DNA from: Corynebacterium phocae
GTDB taxonomy: Bacteria; Actinomycetota; Actinomycetes; Mycobacteriales; Mycobacteriaceae
DNA: 64,000 nt
Direction of reading: 5' to 3'
Assembly: GCF_008693075.1 (NCBI RefSeq)
Contig: NZ_VXKJ01000048.1
Location: 186,001-250,000 of the forward strand
A program made the translations under genes and the position numbers. The notes below the pieces were generated by a model, which was given only the letters and a program-made list of their open reading frames with translations, was not told where the DNA came from and did no database searches. Shown piece after piece: positions 24,884 to 34,457 of this stretch (position 1 is its first letter; every line of letters begins with the position of its first letter).

Positions 24884-25864
24884 TCAGGCGAAAGGGGACG
24901 TCATTATCCCCAACTTGAGTAAGGGGCGCTGCTCTAGGAATTCTTCCAATTCTTGGAGGTAGATCGCCCGCAGGTCACCGGGCAGAAGCCTTGACAAGAC
25001 CACCAGCACAACGAACTGAGCTTGCTTATTTTGATTCTTAAACTCACCTTCCCTATAGCGGCGCTGCAGGTCCTTCGGCATACCCGGGCTTTTCGCCATG
25101 GGGCGTAGCCATAGGCGCTGATGATGAAAGACGGTGTTTCTTAAGACGCCGAATGCGTCAACGGTGACACTAAAATGCTTTGCGGAAATTCCCAGCTCTT
25201 TGGATATCTCTTTCCACACTGGGACCGCTAAGGAGACGCCAGACTCTTTGCCTTCCGCCACTCCACACATTTGGATAAATTTCCCCAACGTTCCTATCGA
25301 AAAGCTGTCCACCACAGCCCAGAGGGGAAGGTTCTTAGTGAGCTCCAGCCACAACTCCTCGTTGCTGCCAGGACAGAAGCGTGGACGGCTTTTGAGCCCC
25401 ATCCGGGAAGCAGCCTCTGTAAGATGCTTCGCAACATAGGGCTCACCGTGCCGCTGGATACCGTCAAGGATTTTGGTTTGAAGCTGAGGCCTGTCGCCTT
25501 GTCTTAGGCTCGTCCAACGGGAAGTGTCCAAATATCCTTCCCCGTGCCCGGGTGCGGAACAGAAGTGCTTAACCGTCAGCGTCCGGAGGTACCACTCCGC
25601 TCTCCGCAGCCAGGGAGTAAGGAAAGCCGCTAGTTCTTCCTCATCAGCAATCAGTGACCGCAAGGTACCGATGGTCGGATCGACGTCAACTACTCCCTCT
25701 CTTCTGAGCTGGCGAAGGTTGCGGGCGTACCCGAGGAAATAATGAAAGTTGATTGTTTCGAGCCAGTCGCGTTCTGTGTTAGTGAGCGGTACCGACGAAA
25801 TCATCCCGTGATCCCGGAGGAAGGCTTCTTGGGCATCTTGCCCCAGATACGGTAAACGTTTCAC
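24884..25864 (-). CDS. Abi_2-family (AbiD/F-like) abortive infection protein
   Basis: 326 aa. The helical protein carries the family pattern of an N-terminal FLRDHGM/LETINFHYFLGYARNL region, RAEWYLRTLTVKHF in the middle and a HEPN-like RNTVFHHQRLWLR near residue 255; the R-x(4-6)-H pair is the RNase signature of HEPN domains. Lactococcal AbiD/AbiF members block phage growth; the target here is unknown. It stands alone, 170 bp upstream of HigBA on the same strand. Confidence 0.8.
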   Translation of the reverse strand: MKRLPYLGQDAQEAFLRDHGMISSVPLTNTERDWLETINFHYFLGYARNLRQLRREGVVDVDPTIGTLRSLIADEEELAAFLTPWLRRAEWYLRTLTVKHFCSAPGHGEGYLDTSRWTSLRQGDRPQLQTKILDGIQRHGEPYVAKHLTEAASRMGLKSRPRFCPGSNEELWLELTKNLPLWAVVDSFSIGTLGKFIQMCGVAEGKESGVSLAVPVWKEISKELGISAKHFSVTVDAFGVLRNTVFHHQRLWLRPMAKSPGMPKDLQRRYREGEFKNQNKQAQFVVLVVLSRLLPGDLRAIYLQELEEFLEQRPLLKLGIMTSPFA

Positions 25865-26220
25865 AGAACACCTGGCTTGTAGAAAAAAGGGCCCCCTTGA
25901 GGCGCTTCCATGAGAGGCGTAGGGGGTGCTGTTAAAAAGAATGCTACACGACTAAGGGAACATGAGGAATTCATTTGCCGAAATCAACACATTTCCACTG
26001 TTCAACGACATTTTTAACCATTCATAGGTTCGAATTCCTCCGAAAAATAGATATGCGCCGAGCGACTCTTAACGCGTGACTTGGTTTTGAGCCTCCTTCC
26101 TACCGCTTACCCGGAGACTCCTCACGGACGTAAAGCTACGCCGAACAGGTATCAATTATTGCCGGTAACACAACGGCTAAAGCGAGGACTACTGCTGCGA
26201 AAAGGGATACCCTAAATACT
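25865..26220. other. Divergent promoter region before the main defence operon
   Basis: An AT-richer 356-bp gap between the Abi gene (leftward) and the helicase gene (rightward). No gene is seen. TACCCT at 26208-26213 is 7 nt before the helicase ATG and may be its -10 (leaderless). Nothing else is recognisable. Confidence 0.45.
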
Positions 26221-29136
26221 ATGATTCCAGACCGCGTATCCCCCACCCGGCAGCCTGCTACCTCCGCTGAAGACGCCGCGCAGTTAGCTCCCGGCATTAT
26301 CGTCGAGGTCCGCGATGAGGAATGGCTGGTGACCAGCGTTATCCGCTCGGTTGACGGCTGGAAGATTAAGGCACGGGGGCTCACGGAGTACGTGCGCGAT
26401 AGCGTGGCCACGTTCTACTCCGCCATTGATAACATCCAGGTGTTTGACCCCACCCAGGTGGAGGTGGTGCCGGATAGCTCCCCGCAGTACCGGCACTCCC
26501 GCTTGTGGATGGAGACCACGCTGCGCAACACCCCGGTGCCGCTGTACCAGGAAGACTTGTCGGTTGCGCCCAAGATGTTGGCGGACCCGCTGCCTTATCA
26601 GCTATCGGCGGTGCGCAAGGCGCTATCTGAGCAGAATATCCGCCCGCGCGTGCTGTTAGCGGACGCTGTGGGTCTGGGCAAGACCCTGGAAATCGGGATG
26701 ATTTTGGCGGAGCTCATCCGCCGTGGCCGCGGCGACCGCATCCTGGTAGTCACACCCAAGAGCGTGCTGGAGCAGTTCCAACAGGAGATGTGGACGCGCT
26801 TTTCCATTCCACTGGTGCGCCTGGATTCCCAGGGCATCCAGAAGGTAAGGCAGAAGCTGCCGGCTTCGCGCAACCCGTTTACGTTCTTCCCGCGCGTCAT
26901 TGTTTCCATTGACACGCTGAAGTCGCCTAAGTACCGGGCGCAGCTAGAGAAGGTCAATTGGGACGCGGTGGTCATTGATGAGATTCACAATGCCACCAAC
27001 GCGGGCACCCAGAACAACCAGTTGGCCCGTACGTTGGCACCTACTACGGAGTCACTCATCCTGGCCTCCGCCACCCCGCACAATGGTGATCCGGAGTCTT
27101 TCAAGGAGATCCTCCGCCTGCTAGATCCCACCTCGGTATTGCCAGACGGCTCGATTGATGTCACCGCCGCCAAGCGCCTGATTATCCGCCGCCACCGCAA
27201 TTCGGATGAGGTGGCGCAGGTTGTGGGCCAGCGTTGGGCCAAGCGGGAGGAGCCCAAAAACATCATCATTGATCCTTCGGAGCAGGAGCTGGACATCGCC
27301 AAGGAGCTGGATGAGACCTGGATTAGCCCGGAAGACAGCGCCCCCAGCAAGGACCACCTGTTCCCTTGGACGCTGGTCAAGGCCTTCCTCTCCTCCCCGG
27401 CTGCACTCCAGGAGACGGTGGCCTCCCGCCTGGAGCGTGCCAAGGACCCGCAGGAGCGCGCGGCATTAGAAAAGCTCCAAGGCTTGGCCAATGAACTCAC
27501 CCCGGAGACCAGTGAGAAGTACAACGCCTTGGTCAATTACCTGCAAGAAATCGGTATTAAACGTAATTCCCCCACCCGCGTGGTGGTCTTCTCCGAGCGC
27601 GTTGCCACCTTGAAGTGGCTGCAGGAAAACCTCACCAAGCACCTGAAACTCAAGAAAGGTGCGGTTGCCATCATGCACGGCGACTTGAGCGATGTGGAAC
27701 AGATGGAGCTCATCGACAGCTTTAAGCGGGAGGACTCCCCCATCCGCGTGCTGGTCACAGGTGACGTGGCCTCAGAGGGCGTTAACTTGCACACGCAGTG
27801 CCACCACCTCGTGCACTACGACATCCCGTGGTCGCTCATTCGCATCCAGCAGCGCAACGGCCGTATTGACCGCTACGGCCAGGAGCATTCCCCGGAGATT
27901 GTTTCTTTGCTCCTGGACACCGGCGAGCAAGCAGAGGGCCTGGGTGAGCTGCGCGTGCTGGCCAAGCTCATCGAGCGCGAGCACACGGCGCACGAAATTC
28001 TTGGCGATGCCGCCAGCCTGATGGGCAAGCACTCCATCGGCGGCGAGGAGGAAGAAATCCGCCGCGTCCTGCAAGGCACCCGCGATTTCGATGCCGCCGT
28101 GCGCACCCCCGAGGCCGTCCAGGCCGGCGCCCACGCGCTCATCAAAGAGCAGGAGCAAGCCGAAAATAACAACGCGGACACCACCCTCGCAGACATCGAT
28201 GACCTCCTGGCAATGCTCAACCCCAAAAGCGACCCGGACGCAGGCTCATCCACCACTGCCACGCACTCCGAAATCGGCAGCCTCTACACCTCCGAGGCGG
28301 GCTATCTCCTCGATGCCCTCGCGGAGGCCTTCGCCGACCCCCGCGCCAGCAAGCGCGGCGGCGGGATCGAACTCGTGGAGCACCGCAACGACATCGTGGA
28401 GTTCGCTCCCCCAGCGGATCTGCAGCGCCGCCTAGACTTCCTGCCGCAGGACTACGTGGAGTACCGCAAGGTTTACGACAAGCTTTCCCTGGCCACATCA
28501 GCAGAGCGCGGCAACCAGCTCTTGCAGGCCGCCCGCCAGGGTGATTCGGAGAAGTCCTGGCCCACCGCCGTGTACCTGGGCCCGCTGAGCCCAGCCACCA
28601 GCTGGGCCGCGGATCGCGCGCTGTCTTCGATGTCCCGGCGCGAAATCCCCGCCATTACCGGCAATGTGGACAGCCCCACGGTCTTCCTCATGGGGACGCT
28701 GACCAACAGCCGGGGCCAAATTGTGTCGTGTAACTTTGTCACCGCCAGCCGCAACGAGTGGGGAATCATCTCCCCGGATATCCTCCTGGATCCGGTGGCG
28801 TGGTTGAAGTCGGCGGGCCTGAGCATGGACGCCATCAACCCCGGCGGCACAAAGGTCCCGGAGGGCGTGCAGGCGCTCATCGCCGAATCCGTCGATGCCG
28901 CCCAGGGCCAAGTCGCACTGACCAAGCAGTCAGCCACCGCCGCCGCGGAGGCCCGTATCTCCCAGTGGCAGGAACGCGCTGCCCGCTGGGAAGAAAAGCG
29001 GGAGGGAGCCGCCCACAACTCCCGCGCCGTCAAACAGGGAGCCCCCATGATCGAGGCCGAGCGCAAGCTCATCCCCGACCTGGAACCCGACCGCACGCTG
29101 GTCCGGCCACTGCTTCTCATCGTGCCCGCGAACTAA
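26221..29136 (+). CDS. drmD: SNF2-type helicase, DrmD-like
   Basis: 971 aa. Superfamily 2 motifs: LLADAVGLGKT (~146-156, Walker A), VVIDEIHNA (~250), ASATPHNGDPESF (~283), TGDVASEGVNLH (~515) and RIQQRNGRIDRYGQ (~541-554). The N-terminal ~100 residues form a small beta-rich domain, and the C-terminal ~350 residues are unassigned. Size and motif wording fit DrmD, the SNF2 helicase that with DrmMI marks class 1 DISARM. It would translocate on DNA for phage restriction. It is followed 43 bp later by the methyltransferase, which supports the class 1 pairing. Confidence 0.75.
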   Translation: MIPDRVSPTRQPATSAEDAAQLAPGIIVEVRDEEWLVTSVIRSVDGWKIKARGLTEYVRDSVATFYSAIDNIQVFDPTQVEVVPDSSPQYRHSRLWMETTLRNTPVPLYQEDLSVAPKMLADPLPYQLSAVRKALSEQNIRPRVLLADAVGLGKTLEIGMILAELIRRGRGDRILVVTPKSVLEQFQQEMWTRFSIPLVRLDSQGIQKVRQKLPASRNPFTFFPRVIVSIDTLKSPKYRAQLEKVNWDAVVIDEIHNATNAGTQNNQLARTLAPTTESLILASATPHNGDPESFKEILRLLDPTSVLPDGSIDVTAAKRLIIRRHRNSDEVAQVVGQRWAKREEPKNIIIDPSEQELDIAKELDETWISPEDSAPSKDHLFPWTLVKAFLSSPAALQETVASRLERAKDPQERAALEKLQGLANELTPETSEKYNALVNYLQEIGIKRNSPTRVVVFSERVATLKWLQENLTKHLKLKKGAVAIMHGDLSDVEQMELIDSFKREDSPIRVLVTGDVASEGVNLHTQCHHLVHYDIPWSLIRIQQRNGRIDRYGQEHSPEIVSLLLDTGEQAEGLGELRVLAKLIEREHTAHEILGDAASLMGKHSIGGEEEEIRRVLQGTRDFDAAVRTPEAVQAGAHALIKEQEQAENNNADTTLADIDDLLAMLNPKSDPDAGSSTTATHSEIGSLYTSEAGYLLDALAEAFADPRASKRGGGIELVEHRNDIVEFAPPADLQRRLDFLPQDYVEYRKVYDKLSLATSAERGNQLLQAARQGDSEKSWPTAVYLGPLSPATSWAADRALSSMSRREIPAITGNVDSPTVFLMGTLTNSRGQIVSCNFVTASRNEWGIISPDILLDPVAWLKSAGLSMDAINPGGTKVPEGVQALIAESVDAAQGQVALTKQSATAAAEARISQWQERAARWEEKREGAAHNSRAVKQGAPMIEAERKLIPDLEPDRTLVRPLLLIVPAN

Positions 29137-29179
29137 AAACACCTTTCTCAATCCACTACCAAAATTTAGGACCCTTATC

Positions 29180-32100
29180 ATGGCTGCTTTTGACTCAATC
29201 ATTAACGTAGAAGAATGGATTAGCGACCATTACTTCATCTCCGATGAAAACCAATCCTTCGGTAAACGAGTAACCGGTAGGCACACGGAATGGGAAAATG
29301 AAACAGAAACCAGCAATAGCGGCACCAGCCCGTGGACGCGTTTCCATTCCTCTCGCGAGCAATTACAGCTGGCGTTGGCCACGGTGGAAAAGGGGAATCA
29401 GGACAAGATCCGGGATCTCAATAGTTCGATTGCTCTCGCCTTGGGCTATCCGGAGCCTCACGCGGTAGAAGTTGAACACGGCGGTGAGACCATCAGTTTT
29501 ACTGGCCATATCAGCCAAGAGGGCAGCTATGCGGTCATTGCTTCGGAGCCGGTAAGTGACGTTTACGGACTTGCTGACGCTTCCCCAACTGGACCTGTGA
29601 CCGTAGCGGACAAGGAAGTGAAGCTAAGCACTCACAAGCTGGTGGGGCAGGTGTTCTTGTCCGATAGCGCTCCGGAATTTATTGTCATCATCGCCGGGGG
29701 CTTCATCTTCCTCGCCGAGCGTGATACTTGGGCTCTGGGTCGCTTTGTGGGAATTGATTTGGCACTCGCTATCGAGCGAAATGACGCCAAGGTAAAAGGT
29801 GAGCTCCAGCGTATCGCCGTTATAGTGTCCCGCGAGAACGTTGAGCGCGCCGCTGACGGCGTTACCTGGTGGGCGGAGACTATCGCGGAATCCCGCGACC
29901 ACGCCGTCAAAGTGTCCGACGGTCTACGTGAAGCCATCAAGAAATCCATTGAACTGATTGGCAATGATGTCCTCAAGCGTTCTGAGAACCAGAACATCAT
30001 CGCAGACCCCAACGAGGTTGATGGCAATGAGCTGGCTAAGCAGTCCTTGCGCTACCTCTACCGAATTTTGTTCCTGCTCTTTGCGGAAGCCTCCCCGGAG
30101 TTGGAAATCCTTCCCACGGGCACCACAGAATACGATGAGGGCTACGGCCTAAGCCGCCTGCGCGATCAGATCCTGACCCCACCGGTTTCAGAACGTGCCC
30201 AGAACGGCACCCACCTCTACCAATCCCTGCAGCTGCTATTTAACCTGGTGGATGAGGGCCACGACCCCGCAAACTTCGCGGACTCACGCGCTTCCGAAGG
30301 CGGGGACCATGGAATCGTATTCCGCAATCTTTCCGCAGACCTGTTTCAGCGCAGCGCCACCTACTTGATTGACCGTTGTCAGCTGTCCAACTCGGCACTG
30401 CACCAGGTTCTTGAGCATCTCCTACTCTCCCCGGAACGCAAGGGCCGGGACAGGGGCTTCATCTCCTACGCCACCCTGGGCGTCACCGAACTGGGCCAGG
30501 TCTATGAGGGACTGATGTCTTTCACAGGTTCCATCGCCCAGGAAGACTCCGTGGAGGTAGCTCCCAAAGGCGACCCAGCGAAGGGCTCCTGGGTGGTCCC
30601 GGAACGCCTAACCGATGACCTACCAGAAGATTGCTTCGTCAAAATTGAGCAGGAAATGAGCGAGGGTGGAACCGACAAAGTCATCAAGCGCTACCCCAAG
30701 GGTTCCTTCGTCTACCGTCAATCTGCACGCGACCGCGAGCGTACCGCATCCTTCTACACCCCGGTCGTGCTCACGTCCTTTACGGTCGGCCAGGCAATTG
30801 AGGAACTCCAAGCCTCCGGGAAAATTGAGAAGGCCGATGACATCCTGGCGCTCACCATCTGCGAGCCAGCCATCGGATCCGGTGCCTTCGTGGCTGAGGC
30901 CGTGCGCCAGCTTGCTGACCTGTACCTGCAAATGAAGCAAGAAGAGCTGGGCCAGGAAATCGAACCCGAGCAACGCGTGACTGAACTCCAACGCGTCAAG
31001 GCCTATATTGCGCTGCACTGCGTTTACGGTGTGGACCTTAACGCCACCGGCGTTGAGCTAGCCGAAATCACACTCTGGCTGGACACCATGACCTCCGATC
31101 TTAAGGCTCCGTGGTTTGGCCTGCACCTGCGCCACGGCAACTCCCTGGTGGGTTCCCGCCGCTCCACCTACTCCGTCAAAGAGGTTGAGGAAAAGGCGTA
31201 CCTGTCTACTGCTCCTCAGCACCACATGCTGGAGGACTTGGCGGATAGCTCAATTCCCAACACCACGTTCGGCCGTATTCACCAATTCCTTTTGCCATCT
31301 GCTGGCTGGGGCGCTGCCGCTGACGCCAAAGACGTTAAGGACCTTGTCCCTGATGAGATTAGATGGCTGAAAGACTGGCGGAAGCAAAACAAGCTAAAGC
31401 TCAACAAAGGCCAAATCAAGCGGCTCAAAGACCTAGCATTGCGCACGGAAACCCTGTGGAAGTTCGCTCTCACCCGACTCCAAATTGCTGAGGCCCAGAT
31501 CCGCCGTGACATCAAGGTTTGGGGCCAGGACTTTCCTGCCGCCACCCACTCGGTGACCCGCGCGCAGATTGAGAAGGAACTTTTTGGCAACCTCGAAGGC
31601 GCCTACCAACGCCTCCGCCTGGTCATGGACGCCTGGAACGCCCTGTGGTTCTGGCCCTTGCAATCAGTGGAGGAAAATGCCGCTAACCTCCCCAAGATCG
31701 ATGAATGGCTGGACTTCCTGCAAGCCACACTAGGAACCACCGCCGAGGTCAAACCCAAAGACCGCGACCAGTACCAACTGGGTGAGAACCCCTCCTGGGA
31801 TGAACTCAACGACTCCGAGAAGTTCGACCTAGCTATCTCCGGTGCCTCATCCCGCGATAGCCTCCTTAACCGCTTCCCCTGGCTTAACTCCGTCACCGAC
31901 ATCGCAGAGAAACAAGCCTTCTTCCACTGGGACCTCGACTTCGCCGTAGTCATGGCCCGCGGCGGTTTCGACTTCCAGGTTGGTAACCCGCCGTGGGTGC
32001 GGCCCGATGCCGATGTGGACGCCCTCCTCTCCGAACACGATCCTTGGTTCTCGATCGCGCACAAACCAACCCAAAAAGTCAAGAGAGAAAGAACCTCAAA

Positions 32101-33673
32101 GATTCTCCAGTATAACCAGGTCGTCTGCGATTTACTAAGAGGGGTTACGGAAAGTTTCATTCTGGCGAAAATTCTGGGTGATACTACACAATTTCCCTAC
32201 CTCTTAAAACAAAGAGCCGATCTATACCGTGCATTTATCAATCGAATTTGGGGGAATTCCAGTAAGGATGGAGTGGCCTCACTTATTCATCCAGAGTCGC
32301 TATTTACCGAAAAGAAAGCTGCACCACTGAGGCGAGAAGCTTACCTTCGGTTGCGACGGCACTGGCAGATCCACAATGTGTTAAAACTTTTTGCCCACAA
32401 CCACAGTCAGCTGATTTACGGGATAAATGTATATTCAACACCCCAACAACATCCATCATTTATGTCGGCTTCAAATATTTACCATCCCCAAACCATTGAA
32501 GATTCGATTCTGCACGATGGTAGTGGAGACTTGCCAGGATTAAAAACCTCCGATAATAATTGGGACCGCCGAGGTCACTCAAGTCGAATTATCACTGTCG
32601 ATTCAGATGAGTTAAAAATCTGGCATTCCATTCTCGAAGATGAGCATACTCCCCTACTTGATACTCGGATGGTATTCACCGTGAATGAGAGTATCTCAAA
32701 TATCTTAGAACAGCTCGCTCAGGCTCCTCGCGTGAAGGAACTAAAGTTCTACTTCTCCGGTGGCTGGAATGAAACGACGGACAAAAAGGCCGGAATCTTC
32801 GATACCGGCTGGGCCGTTCCTAAGTCTTGGGAAGATGTAATCCTCCAAGGGCCCCACTTGGGAGTCTCAACCCCTATGATCACGCAGCCCAATCCTACAC
32901 TGAAGAACAATAAGGACAACTCCCCTGTAGATCTCGAGGCAATCGGGCCAGGTTTTATTCCAGCGACTGGTTACCAACGAACCGCCGATAATGAATATTA
33001 TGTCAAAAAGTATGGATCCTGGACCATTGACGGGAAAGAAGTTCCGGTTGCCAGCACATACCGGATTGCGTGGCGGGAGATGGCGGCGACCACGGGGTAC
33101 CGAACCCTGTACCCAGCGATTATTCCGCCGGGAGCGTGCCATGTAAATACTGTTAACAGTTGTGGGTCTCCCAACAATTTATGGGGTCTATGCCTTGTGG
33201 GAGGCACCCTTTCATCCTTGGTCGTAGATTTCTTTGTTCGAGCATCCGGTGCGGGACACATTTCTGCAGAAACGGTTAAGGGGTTGCCATCCGTAGATCC
33301 CGCAAGTCCGCTGTCGCAGGAGATTGTGCTCAGATTCTTGCAGTTAAATTGCCTTACCTCGGCTTATGCTGACATTTGGGAAAATGTTACAGGTACAAAA
33401 TGGGATACTTCCACCCCGATTCGAAATGCCCTCAAAAGGGAAAAAGTAAAAGCGGAAATTGATGCATTGGTCGCTCTTGCTCTCGGAATCTCGTACCAAG
33501 AGCTCAAAACCGTTTACCGGAGTCAGTTCCCGGTCATGAGAAAATATGACCAGCAGTGGCGTTACACGCAAGAAGGCAAAATTTTAGGAGCAAATTCCCC
33601 AGACGGAATTACGTTCGACCGAGTTGGAGTCTGGCGACGCATATTTCAGAAACATGGTTCACCAGTTGCGTAA
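29180..33673 (+). CDS. drmMI: Adenine-specific DNA methyltransferase, DrmMI/Eco57I-like, with an invertible C-terminus
   Basis: 1497 aa. Motif X-like ERTASFYTPVVLTSF (~527), motif I CEPAIGSGAFVAEAVRQL (~560) and motif IV FQVGNPPWV (~934) identify an Eco57I/PglX-type N6-adenine methylase. The last ~540 residues are the probable specificity part. From residue ~1270 (base 32988) the coding sequence is repeated, in diverged form and opposite orientation, in two silent cassettes at 33700-35219. The site of the switch is a 38-bp stretch identical to the inverted copy at 34417-34454. Base use becomes AT-richer from ~32060 onward. Expected role: methylating self DNA so that the partner helicases and nuclease act only on foreign DNA. 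Confidence 0.82.
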   Translation: MAAFDSIINVEEWISDHYFISDENQSFGKRVTGRHTEWENETETSNSGTSPWTRFHSSREQLQLALATVEKGNQDKIRDLNSSIALALGYPEPHAVEVEHGGETISFTGHISQEGSYAVIASEPVSDVYGLADASPTGPVTVADKEVKLSTHKLVGQVFLSDSAPEFIVIIAGGFIFLAERDTWALGRFVGIDLALAIERNDAKVKGELQRIAVIVSRENVERAADGVTWWAETIAESRDHAVKVSDGLREAIKKSIELIGNDVLKRSENQNIIADPNEVDGNELAKQSLRYLYRILFLLFAEASPELEILPTGTTEYDEGYGLSRLRDQILTPPVSERAQNGTHLYQSLQLLFNLVDEGHDPANFADSRASEGGDHGIVFRNLSADLFQRSATYLIDRCQLSNSALHQVLEHLLLSPERKGRDRGFISYATLGVTELGQVYEGLMSFTGSIAQEDSVEVAPKGDPAKGSWVVPERLTDDLPEDCFVKIEQEMSEGGTDKVIKRYPKGSFVYRQSARDRERTASFYTPVVLTSFTVGQAIEELQASGKIEKADDILALTICEPAIGSGAFVAEAVRQLADLYLQMKQEELGQEIEPEQRVTELQRVKAYIALHCVYGVDLNATGVELAEITLWLDTMTSDLKAPWFGLHLRHGNSLVGSRRSTYSVKEVEEKAYLSTAPQHHMLEDLADSSIPNTTFGRIHQFLLPSAGWGAAADAKDVKDLVPDEIRWLKDWRKQNKLKLNKGQIKRLKDLALRTETLWKFALTRLQIAEAQIRRDIKVWGQDFPAATHSVTRAQIEKELFGNLEGAYQRLRLVMDAWNALWFWPLQSVEENAANLPKIDEWLDFLQATLGTTAEVKPKDRDQYQLGENPSWDELNDSEKFDLAISGASSRDSLLNRFPWLNSVTDIAEKQAFFHWDLDFAVVMARGGFDFQVGNPPWVRPDADVDALLSEHDPWFSIAHKPTQKVKRERTSKILQYNQVVCDLLRGVTESFILAKILGDTTQFPYLLKQRADLYRAFINRIWGNSSKDGVASLIHPESLFTEKKAAPLRREAYLRLRRHWQIHNVLKLFAHNHSQLIYGINVYSTPQQHPSFMSASNIYHPQTIEDSILHDGSGDLPGLKTSDNNWDRRGHSSRIITVDSDELKIWHSILEDEHTPLLDTRMVFTVNESISNILEQLAQAPRVKELKFYFSGGWNETTDKKAGIFDTGWAVPKSWEDVILQGPHLGVSTPMITQPNPTLKNNKDNSPVDLEAIGPGFIPATGYQRTADNEYYVKKYGSWTIDGKEVPVASTYRIAWREMAATTGYRTLYPAIIPPGACHVNTVNSCGSPNNLWGLCLVGGTLSSLVVDFFVRASGAGHISAETVKGLPSVDPASPLSQEIVLRFLQLNCLTSAYADIWENVTGTKWDTSTPIRNALKREKVKAEIDALVALALGISYQELKTVYRSQFPVMRKYDQQWRYTQEGKILGANSPDGITFDRVGVWRRIFQKHGSPVA
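32988..33025 (+). repeat. Recombination-site-like repeat, expressed copy
   Basis: The 38 bp here are identical, in inverted orientation, to 34417-34454. The left 12 bp, ATAATGAATATT (32988-32999), are also found inverted at 35206-35217. It lies inside the methyltransferase coding sequence and encodes the NEYYVKKYGSW stretch shared by the alternative C-termini. Confidence 0.85.
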
Positions 33674-33699
33674 GCCCTCTGAAACCGGAGGGGTTTCCG

Positions 33700-34457
33700 C
33701 TACAAGTCTTCCAACCCACGGTATATCTGCGCGTAGAGGGTTTCACGCTCGATCTTGCGAAATGGCCTTTCAATCTTGTAGACCTCTCCCGATTGGGGGT
33801 GTACATAATCAAAAACGTCCCGGTCATCCGAGTCCTCATTTTTAGATATCTCCGCTGGGACCAGTCGCCCATTTTTGTCAAACAAGCGTTCTCCATCGTA
33901 CTTGCGCATGACGGGGAACTGACTGCGATAAATGGTAAGAAGATCGGATAAGGACAGGCCCAAACCGTGCGCCACCAGTGTGTCAATCTCGCATTGGGCG
34001 ATTTCTCTTTCATACTGGACTAAAAGTGGAGTTTCTGGGGTCCAAGGCTCAGACATGAATTGCTCCCATAGCGGGGCATAAGCGCCGGTCAGGCAGTTTA
34101 GACGGAGGCACAGTTCAAGAATCCTAGAAGTATGGTGCTGAGAGTCAGTCACTAATATCGGCAATGATTCGAATGCAGGACGACGAATATTGGAACACGC
34201 ACTAGAGCGTAGGAAAAAATCACAGATTAGGCTGCTAGCTCCAGCCGCAGCCAATAAGCTTTCTTCGCAGAATATACCCATGCTGTAGATGCCATCGATA
34301 TGAGCGGAACCCGGGGGTATTATGCAGGGGATAAGAGTCCGGTATCCCGTTGTAGCTGCCATCTTTCGCCAAGCAACCCGGTAGGTACTTGCAATCGGAA
34401 TTTCTTTACCGTCGACGGTCCAGGATCCATACTTTTTGACATAATATTCATTATTGT
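33700..34457 (-). pseudogene. Silent methyltransferase C-terminal cassette 1
   Basis: On the minus strand an open frame with no initiation region runs from ~34457 to a stop at 33700. It encodes NEYYVKKYGSWTVDGKEIP, then AWRKMAATTGYRTLIP and ~220 further residues, parallel to residues ~1270-1497 of the methyltransferase (REMAATTGYRTLYPAIIPPG there). Similar ends occur, such as SDLLTIYRSQFPVMRKYDG against LKTVYRSQFPVMRKYDQ. The conserved frame suggests it is kept functional for use after inversion and is not decaying. Its own stop replaces that of the expressed copy. Confidence 0.85.
34417..34454 (-). repeat. Recombination-site-like repeat at silent cassette 1
   Basis: Exact inverted copy (38/38) of 32988-33025. 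It also overlaps the stop of cassette 2, whose final codons GAA CAA TAA run into the TAATGAATATT core in another frame. Confidence 0.85.

Noticed and set aside
26025..26040. GGTTCGAATTCC as a second tRNA 3'-end (att) copy
   Set aside because: Only the generic T-loop word is shared; the neighbouring bases do not match the tRNA-Gly 3' end.
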